Positions 58,691-64,000 of a stretch of 64,000 nt of DNA are shown one piece after another. The notes beneath the pieces are model-generated. The model saw nothing but the letters and a program-made list of their open reading frames with translations. It was not told the DNA's origin and made no database searches. The translations under genes were made by a program, and so were the position numbers. The stretch is from an uncultured Polaribacter sp. GTDB taxonomy: Bacteria; Bacteroidota; Bacteroidia; Flavobacteriales; Flavobacteriaceae. Location: the NCBI RefSeq assembly GCF_947495205.1, contig NZ_CANLXV010000008.1, positions 102,396-166,395 of the forward strand. The letters run 5' to 3'. Position 1 is the stretch's first letter; every line of letters begins with the position of its first letter.

Positions 58691-60744
58691 AAAATAGGTT
58701 TTGTTAAATAGAGCCATTTAAAACGCAAACCTATTTCATTAAATGTAAAACCGGCTGCAGTTGCAGACGCAATATTACTTCTTGTACCATAAACATTTAG
58801 TAAAGCGCTGTTAGAAAACTTATACCCAAACTGGCCTTGTACTCTATAGGCTGCTTGTCTTTTATCTTCTTCTATAAATTGATATCCTGTGGCAACTGTT
58901 AAGCCATAAAACCATTCTTTAGGTTTTGCAATTGCTTCATCTTTTATAATATTTATAAAAACTTCTACAGCATTAAATCTATTAGGACTAAAGTAAATTG
59001 TTGGTACTTGATTTTTAAAAGATATATATTGATAATTGATACCTGCTTTTAAAGATGGTTTTGGTAAAATGTTATAATACAAAGAGGTAAACAACAAATT
59101 ACGCGCATTATCATCACTCTGAAAAGTATAATAATATTGCGTAAACCAACCCAAATTAAAATTGGTATTTAAACTATAATTTACAATTAAATTATTCTGT
59201 ATAATTTCTCTATTCAACAACTCTGCATTAAAATTTTGAATATCTCTTTTATAGCCCAACTCTAAATTTTGTAATTTAAATGGCTTTATTTGCAAAGCAA
59301 TATCTGTAATAAACTGATTAAAATTATTGATTTTAGAATTAGAATTGGTAACTCCAAGACTTCCTCTTAAGGTAATGTTGTTTTTAAGTTGATAAGATGC
59401 GCCGAATAATAAATTATTAGCAGTAGCCTCTAAATCTGTTGTACTATTAGATGTTATTCTGTAATTATAATTTGCTAATAATTTAAACTTAGTTGACAAG
59501 GCCAATTCAGAATTAGCTGTATAAGCGTAGGCAACATTATCTCCATTATCAAAAGAATAAGCAGCTTTAACCTCTACAAATGGGGTAAAACTAAGATCTA
59601 ATTGCTTAATAAAATTTGTAGCATCTTTTTGATTCTTGTAAAACTTTAACGTGTTCCCAGCACTTTGGTAAGCTTTATTTATAAAACCAGCTGCTTTTAA
59701 AGCATTTGCTTTTCCTAAATTACCATCAAAAGAAGCGCTGTCTTTTTGTAAAATTAGGTTGTAATCTTCTAAACTCTTTTTAAAATCGCTTTTGTAAATG
59801 TTAAGAGTTGCTCTGAGAGAAAGCATCCAACTTTCTGGATTAGCATTTTCTTTTAAAAGCGTTTCAATTTCCGTTTGTGCTAAGCTAAATTTTTTGTTCC
59901 AAATTAAAGCTTGTATGTAACGTTCTTTTGTTTGGTTTTGCAAACTTTTTAGAGTATTTGTAGTAATAGTATTTAGCGCTTTTTTACTTGTTAATATAGC
60001 CGTTTTTTCATCACCTTTTAGGTGATAAACCAAAGCAATACCATTTAAAGAAAGTAATTTATGCACTGGGTTTTCTCCAAGTTGTTCAAAAACCATTTTC
60101 GCTTTATCAAATTGTTCAGAAATTAAATACAAATTGGCCAAATTTTGTAAGGTTTCTTTATCGTTTTCAAAAGTTTGTAAGTTCTCTTTTAACAATTCTT
60201 CTGAAGATTCATATGCTCTAGTTTGTATTTTTAAATTGGCCAAACCTAATCTCATATACTTTTTAGAAACCAATGCATTTGCATTACCTGGTAACACAGC
60301 AAGCGCTTTATCTACAAAAACCAATGCATTTTGGTATTCTTTTAAATTAGAAAGTGTATTTGCATACCCTAATAACGCAGGAAAACTTTTATCGTTTTCT
60401 TGTAAAAGTGCAGCATAATAAGTTTTAGCCTTTGTATACTGTTTGCTCCACAAAAGTGCTTCTGCATAATTTAATTTAACCTCAAAATCTTTTGGATAGT
60501 CTTGCAATAGATTGGTAAATAAAGACACTGCTTTTGTTGCATTTCCATGCAAACCAACTGCTCTACCATAACAAAGTCTTGCTGTTTTATTAGCAGGATA
60601 TTTTTTTAGCACCGTACTAAAAAAAGTTTCTGCTTGTTTGTATTTACCGGTTTCTAAATAAGTAAAACCTTCTTGCATATCTTGGGAAAACGCAAAAAAA
60701 CCAATACAACTGAAGATAAATAATAGCTTAATTTTTAATTTCAT
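58681..60744 (-). CDS. TPR protein with C-terminal outer-membrane beta-barrel
   Basis: A 687-residue exported protein from ATG 60744 (KLKIKLLFIFSCIGFFAFSQ); a 29-residue upstream extension is in frame but not credible. Residues about 25-400 are many TPR-like repeats (YKQAETFFSTVLKKYPANKTARLCYG, YPKDFEVKLNYAEALLWSKQY). The last 290 residues are alternating beta strands with aromatic ends, forming an outer-membrane barrel of the YaiO/PgaA type. Such TPR-barrel proteins export polysaccharide. It is divergent from the STAS gene and close to the flippase and GT4 genes, supporting an exopolysaccharide export role. Sequence identity to PgaA cannot be judged by eye. Confidence 0.8.
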   Translation of the reverse strand: MKLKIKLLFIFSCIGFFAFSQDMQEGFTYLETGKYKQAETFFSTVLKKYPANKTARLCYGRAVGLHGNATKAVSLFTNLLQDYPKDFEVKLNYAEALLWSKQYTKAKTYYAALLQENDKSFPALLGYANTLSNLKEYQNALVFVDKALAVLPGNANALVSKKYMRLGLANLKIQTRAYESSEELLKENLQTFENDKETLQNLANLYLISEQFDKAKMVFEQLGENPVHKLLSLNGIALVYHLKGDEKTAILTSKKALNTITTNTLKSLQNQTKERYIQALIWNKKFSLAQTEIETLLKENANPESWMLSLRATLNIYKSDFKKSLEDYNLILQKDSASFDGNLGKANALKAAGFINKAYQSAGNTLKFYKNQKDATNFIKQLDLSFTPFVEVKAAYSFDNGDNVAYAYTANSELALSTKFKLLANYNYRITSNSTTDLEATANNLLFGASYQLKNNITLRGSLGVTNSNSKINNFNQFITDIALQIKPFKLQNLELGYKRDIQNFNAELLNREIIQNNLIVNYSLNTNFNLGWFTQYYYTFQSDDNARNLLFTSLYYNILPKPSLKAGINYQYISFKNQVPTIYFSPNRFNAVEVFINIIKDEAIAKPKEWFYGLTVATGYQFIEEDKRQAAYRVQGQFGYKFSNSALLNVYGTRSNIASATAAGFTFNEIGLRFKWLYLTKPIFKK

Positions 60745-60799
60745 AACATTTTTTAAACACTTGCAAGTTAAGCAATAGCTTTTAATCTTTATAAAAAAC

Positions 60800-60839
60800 A
60801 CCAATGTTTTAACCTTATCAAAAGATACCAAACATTGGT
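60800..60839. promoter_or_regulatory. Divergent 10-bp inverted repeat ACCAATGTTT/AAACATTGGT
   Basis: ACCAATGTTT (60800-60809) is the perfect reverse complement of AAACATTGGT (60830-60839), with a 20-nt spacer. It sits between the divergent TPR/barrel and STAS genes; the right arm overlaps regulatory site 3, so one regulator may act on both sides. Confidence 0.5.
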
Positions 60840-60903
60840 CTAAAGTAAATTGTTTTTGAACGATAGTTACCTCTTTTTTTAAAGTTATGATTGGATATTT
60901 GTA
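60818..60903 (+). promoter_or_regulatory. TCTA regulatory site 3 and -7 box, before the STAS gene
   Basis: CATTGGTCTAAAGTAAATTG (60833-60852) closely matches CATTTGGTCTATAGTTAAATTG of site 2. The first half-site (TCAAAAG at 60818) is degenerate. A -7-like TATGATTG starts at 60896, 57 nt after the second half-site. This is the weakest of the four sites in its first half. Confidence 0.5.
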
Positions 60904-60931
60904 GTATAAATAACCACTAAAACCAATAATT

Positions 60932-61210
60932 ATGTCTTTACAAATTACAGAAAAAAATGGAGTTTTTCATTTAAACGGAAGAATTAACAATGCTACAATA
61001 GCGTTTTTTAAAACCTATTTTAAACACAATTTAGCGCAAACAGAAAAAATAATTATAAATATAGAGCAAGTAGCAGAAATTAACAAAAGCGGTTTGGCTA
61101 TGCTACACCATTTTATGAAAATTGCAAATAATTCTCAAAAACACTTTTCTATTACAGGTTATGGCTGCAAAGAAATTTACGATCATTTTAATACTGTTAA
61201 CGTAGCATAA
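60932..61210 (+). CDS. STAS-domain protein
   Basis: A 92-residue single STAS domain (SLQITEKNGVFHLNGRIN at the start, IIINIEQVAEINKSGLAML with the serine in the position phosphorylated in anti-sigma factor antagonists). No partner anti-sigma kinase or PP2C phosphatase is seen in the window. It begins a unit with the flippase gene 22 nt later. In Vibrio fischeri the STAS protein SypA acts as a post-transcriptional control point of syp polysaccharide biofilm, which is an apt model here, but the similarity in role is inference. Confidence 0.85.
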   Translation: MSLQITEKNGVFHLNGRINNATIAFFKTYFKHNLAQTEKIIINIEQVAEINKSGLAMLHHFMKIANNSQKHFSITGYGCKEIYDHFNTVNVA

Positions 61211-61232
61211 TTCATTTAAAAATATAAAAAAG

Positions 61233-62492
61233 ATGTCTGCACTTACTTTGTCCTTCACAAAAAAAATAGCTCCAGAAAAAGTATTTATGATTAGTAGTTT
61301 ACTTGTAAACGGAGGCAACTATTTATATAATTTAGTTTTAGGTAGATTTTTAGGACCAGAAAAGTTTGCGGACGCTGCAATTCTTATTACTCTCTTGTTA
61401 GTTTTATCTTTTGTAGCGATGACCTTTCAATTGGTTACTGCAAAATTTTCTGTATTATTTGAAAAAGCAATATTTAAAACTTTTATAGCAAATACCTATA
61501 AAACAGCAGCTATTGTTGGCATACTATTAGGTGCATTAGTAATTTTATTTTCTATTGAATTGCAAATTTTCTTTAAAACCAGTTCTTCATATCTATTTGT
61601 TGTATTTGGTATTGGGGTTCCTTTTTACTTTATCGTGAGTGTTAATAGAGGTCTTTTTCAAGGTAAAAAAGAATTAATTTCTTTATCTATTACCTATCAA
61701 TTAGAAATGATTAGCAGACTTTTAATTACTTTTAGTTTGCTTTATTTTTTTCAAATAGAATCTTCAATATTAATTGCAATAGGAATTTTAGGCTCTTTTT
61801 TATTCGGGTTAATTCCTTTTAAAAAACCTAAAATCTCTTTCTCTAAATTTATAAAACTAGAAAATGTACACGCTAAATTGGTACGTAATTTTTTTATAAT
61901 CACTGCCTTTTACGAACTTACCCAAATCATTATAAACAATAGCGATATCCTTTTAGTAAAACATTACTTTAATGCTTATGATGCAGGCTTATACGCATCC
62001 TTAGCACTAATTGGCAGAGTGGTGTATTTTGTTGCTTGGATGTTTGTAATGCTGCTGCTACCAGAAGTTGTACAACTTAAAAAAGATGGAAAAGCTACCT
62101 TACCCATTTTATTAAAATATGTGGGTTACATTGGTGCTATTGCAATTACTATTGTTGTAGGATGTGCTCTTTTTCCTAATCAAATTATTCAAATTCTTTT
62201 TGGTGATGGTTATTTAGAAATTGCATCTTTACTATGGAAATATGCATTGGCAACTGGCATTTTTGCAATCTCTAATATTTTTGCCTATTACTACCTGTCT
62301 TTAGACAAATATATACCCGTAATTTTTTCCGGAATATTTGGCATGTTACAAATTGTATTGGTTGTGCTTTTTCACAACTCCTTAACACAAGTAGTTCATG
62401 TACAAATTATTGCCATGTTTGTATTATTATTTGTACAATTACTTTTCTTCTTTTTATCGAATCTAAAAGAAGTAAAAAACAAATTTATCTAA
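61233..62492 (+). CDS. Wzx-like polysaccharide flippase
   Basis: A 419-residue protein with about twelve membrane helices and the MATE/MOP flippase layout (GNYLYNLVLGRFLGPEKFADAAI near the N-terminus; the SDILLVKHYFNAYDAGLYASL motif near residue 235 typical of oligosaccharide flippases). It would move lipid-linked sugar repeat units to the periplasm. It follows the STAS gene by 22 nt. The glycosyltransferase gene downstream has its own regulatory site that overlaps this gene's stop codon. Confidence 0.9.
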   Translation: MSALTLSFTKKIAPEKVFMISSLLVNGGNYLYNLVLGRFLGPEKFADAAILITLLLVLSFVAMTFQLVTAKFSVLFEKAIFKTFIANTYKTAAIVGILLGALVILFSIELQIFFKTSSSYLFVVFGIGVPFYFIVSVNRGLFQGKKELISLSITYQLEMISRLLITFSLLYFFQIESSILIAIGILGSFLFGLIPFKKPKISFSKFIKLENVHAKLVRNFFIITAFYELTQIIINNSDILLVKHYFNAYDAGLYASLALIGRVVYFVAWMFVMLLLPEVVQLKKDGKATLPILLKYVGYIGAIAITIVVGCALFPNQIIQILFGDGYLEIASLLWKYALATGIFAISNIFAYYYLSLDKYIPVIFSGIFGMLQIVLVVLFHNSLTQVVHVQIIAMFVLLFVQLLFFFLSNLKEVKNKFI

Positions 62493-62571
62493 ACCTATTT
62501 TCTGTTAATCTATAGATAAATGCATTTGAACCACATTGCTCATTTTAACCCTTTATTTAGAACGAAATTTG
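62488..62571 (+). promoter_or_regulatory. TCTA direct-repeat regulatory site 4 and -7 box, before the GT4 gene
   Basis: TCTAAAC (62488-62494) and TCTATAG (62509-62515, then ATAAA exactly as in site 1) start 21 nt apart. A -7-like GAAATTTG starts at 62564, 55 nt after the second half-site and 32 nt before the ATG at 62596. The first half-site overlaps the flippase stop codon. Confidence 0.6.
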
Positions 62572-62595
62572 CAGTGTAACTAAAAAATAAATAAA

Positions 62596-63804
62596 ATGAA
62601 ATTAGCAATTGTAACCGCATATCCGCCAAGTAAAGTAACTTTAAATGAATACGCATACCACCTTGTAAAAAGTTTTAGACAAAACAAAAAAGTAACTGAA
62701 TTGGTTTTACTAACAGACCAAACACCAGAAGGTAAAGACATTAATTTTACAGAAAATGGATGCAAAATTACAGTAAAAGAATGTTGGAAATTTAATAGTT
62801 TTAAAAACATTATTACAGTTACCAAAGCAATTAACAAAACCCAACCCAATGCTGTATTATTCAACTTACAGTTTATGAAGTTTGGCGATAACAAAATTGC
62901 AGCAGCACTAGGTTTAGTATTGCCTTTAATTTGTAAAATCAAGAGAATACCAACCATTGTTTTATTGCATAATATTTTAGAACAAGTAGATTTGGAAAGT
63001 GCAGGATTTACAACAAACAAAATTGCACAAAAAGTATATAATTTTATTGGAACAAGCTTAACAAAAATCATTTTAAAAGCAGATTTAGTTGCTGTTACTA
63101 TGAATAAATATGTAGACACTTTACAAAACAAATACAAAGTAGCTAATGTAAAAATGATACCACACGGAACATTTGAAATTCCAGAAAACCCTTCTCAAGA
63201 ATTACCAAAAGGACCTTTAAAAATTATGACTTTTGGCAAATTTGGTACCTACAAAAAAGTAGAATCTATGATAGAAGCTGTGCAACTTGTTAGACAAGAA
63301 ACCAAACTAGATTTAGAAATTGTAATTGCAGGCACAGATAACCCAAATGTACCAGGATATTTAGAAAATGTAAAAGAAACCTACAAACACATACCACAAA
63401 TAACTTTTACGGGCTATGTAGAAGAAAACCAAGTAGAAAAACTGTTTAATGAAAGCGCTGTTGTTGTTTTTCCTTATACTTCTACAACAGGAAGCTCTGG
63501 AGTTTTACACCAAGCAGGTAGTTATGGAAAAGCAGTAGTAATGCCAAATTTAGGAGATTTAGCAACCTTAATTGAAGATGAAGGTTATAGAGGTGAGTTT
63601 TTTGAACCTGAAAATGTAAGCAGTTTGGCAAATGCAATTAAAACCATTGTAACCAATGAAACTTATAGAATTGAATTGGGAGAAACCAACTACAAAGCTG
63701 CAACTGCTTTTCCTATGGAAAGAATTACAGCTATTTATTTAGAAGAGTTTTCTAAAATAATAGATTCTAAAAGTATGAATACCATTAAAGTGGCACAAGC
63801 ATAA
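62596..63804 (+). CDS. Family 4 glycosyltransferase
   Basis: A 402-residue GT-B fold enzyme. The N-terminus AIVTAYPPSKVTLNEYAYHLV is the GT4 acceptor domain start, LKIMTFGKFGTYKKVESMI the beginning of the donor domain near residue 208, ITFTGYVEENQVEKLF follows, and VVVFPYTSTTGSSGVLHQAGSYGKAVVMPN is the E/SSG sugar-nucleotide binding segment. Retaining enzymes of this type add sugars from nucleotide donors, here probably to a lipid-linked repeat unit flipped by the preceding Wzx-like protein. It likely heads further exopolysaccharide genes beyond the window, although a strong terminator follows. Confidence 0.9.
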   Translation: MKLAIVTAYPPSKVTLNEYAYHLVKSFRQNKKVTELVLLTDQTPEGKDINFTENGCKITVKECWKFNSFKNIITVTKAINKTQPNAVLFNLQFMKFGDNKIAAALGLVLPLICKIKRIPTIVLLHNILEQVDLESAGFTTNKIAQKVYNFIGTSLTKIILKADLVAVTMNKYVDTLQNKYKVANVKMIPHGTFEIPENPSQELPKGPLKIMTFGKFGTYKKVESMIEAVQLVRQETKLDLEIVIAGTDNPNVPGYLENVKETYKHIPQITFTGYVEENQVEKLFNESAVVVFPYTSTTGSSGVLHQAGSYGKAVVMPNLGDLATLIEDEGYRGEFFEPENVSSLANAIKTIVTNETYRIELGETNYKAATAFPMERITAIYLEEFSKIIDSKSMNTIKVAQA

Positions 63805-63840
63805 AGTTTTTCAAAACTATTTTTTTGTTTTTTTAGTTAA

Positions 63841-63878
63841 CAAAAGTTCTATCTAATTTGATGGGACTTTTGGGTTTT
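63841..63878 (+). terminator. Intrinsic terminator after the GT4 gene
   Basis: CAAAAGTTCTATC (63841-63853) pairs with GATGGGACTTTTG (63860-63872) as a 13-bp stem including two G-U pairs, with a 6-nt loop, followed by GGTTTTT. The remaining 120 nt to the window end show no gene. Confidence 0.85.
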
Positions 63879-64000
63879 TAGAAAAGAAAGAAATGTTTCT
63901 TAATAGGCGCTTTCAGAAGTAGATAAAAACTTGTTTATCAGCTAAATAAGTTGTATTTTAGATAAAAATAAACCCCGAAAACGAGCCGTACACTCAAAAA

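Noticed and set aside
1..64000. CRISPR array, rRNA operon or complete transposon
   Set aside because: No regularly spaced direct repeats, no rRNA-like segments and no transposase or integrase gene were found in the window.
63879..64000. Possible RNA gene at the window end
   Set aside because: The CCCCGAAAACGAG segment is suggestive of structure but the sequence is cut off and no tRNA or known RNA could be folded.

Overview
The window is a stretch of a low-G+C (roughly 30% by eye) Bacteroidota chromosome, most likely a marine Flavobacteriaceae of the Polaribacter/Tenacibaculum kind. Reasons: very AT-rich coding DNA with few Shine-Dalgarno sites and several TTG starts; promoters resembling the flavobacterial TAnnTTTG -7 box; a type IX secretion C-terminal domain; mevalonate-pathway genes; lipoproteins; and typical family members such as GYDIA-type GHMP kinase, DUF2797, DUF4407 and GH3-like enzymes. 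The genus is a guess.

Layout. 1-2.8 kb: an electron-transfer pair (flavoprotein cut by the window edge plus membrane Fe-S protein). 2.8-6.9 kb: a tightly coupled glycosyltransferase operon that looks like polyprenol-phosphate-sugar synthesis and use. 7-9 kb: LacI regulator plus HAD phosphatase. 9-17.7 kb: mixed metabolism (YjbQ, nitrilase, DUF2797, GH3-like, Crp/Fnr regulator, a Coq4-like membrane protein, a flavodoxin-fold reductase, polyprenyl synthase, RlmN). 18-20.3 kb: queA and aroA. 20.4-25 kb: a variable locus with a decayed VPS10/BNR-repeat gene, a MazG pair, and a three-gene ABC-3C type conflict system (Mrr-like nuclease, small middle component, DUF2326-type ATPase). 25-29.6 kb: thioredoxin-like protein, HI0933-type flavoprotein, GHMP kinase and an HMG-CoA reductase fused to a DinB/DUF1569-like domain. 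29.8-35 kb: SPFH lipoprotein, DPP4-type peptidase with a POT peptide transporter, and a secreted thioredoxin. 35-39.9 kb: surE - small membrane protein - lpxB - NlpC/P60 - comEC operon. 40-50 kb: tail-specific protease, thioesterase, manA, tRNA-Leu(UAG), M20 dipeptidase, envelope proteins, cyclophilin, an orphan BlaI-type regulator, DUF4407 and PhnA-like proteins.

The most interesting part is 50.2-63.8 kb. A tightly packed operon encodes a CheY-like regulator, an H-NOX haem NO sensor, a PAS histidine kinase, a FIST-domain protein (the NosP family, a second NO-sensor type), a second histidine kinase, an Hpt protein and a LytTR response regulator. It is followed by a type IX secreted protein split by a -1 frameshift in an A9 run, a TPR/outer-membrane barrel protein, a STAS protein, a Wzx-like flippase and a GT4 glycosyltransferase. 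Four upstream regions in this segment (before the sensor operon, the secreted protein, the STAS gene and the GT4 gene) carry a related motif. In three of them it is a direct repeat TCTA(A/C)AC...TCTATAG with the half-sites 21-22 nt apart, and all four have a -7-like box 54-57 nt after the second half-site. That spacing is what a LytTR regulator would bind. I infer an autoregulated NO-responsive phosphorelay that controls a surface polysaccharide/biofilm module.

Other structure: three copies of a GCGTTAG...AACGCCC intergenic element with RNA-like pairing, a small inverted-repeat element whose insertion supplies the last codons of a flavoprotein gene, and nine convincing intrinsic terminators. 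All calls are from reading the sequence; no database search was run.
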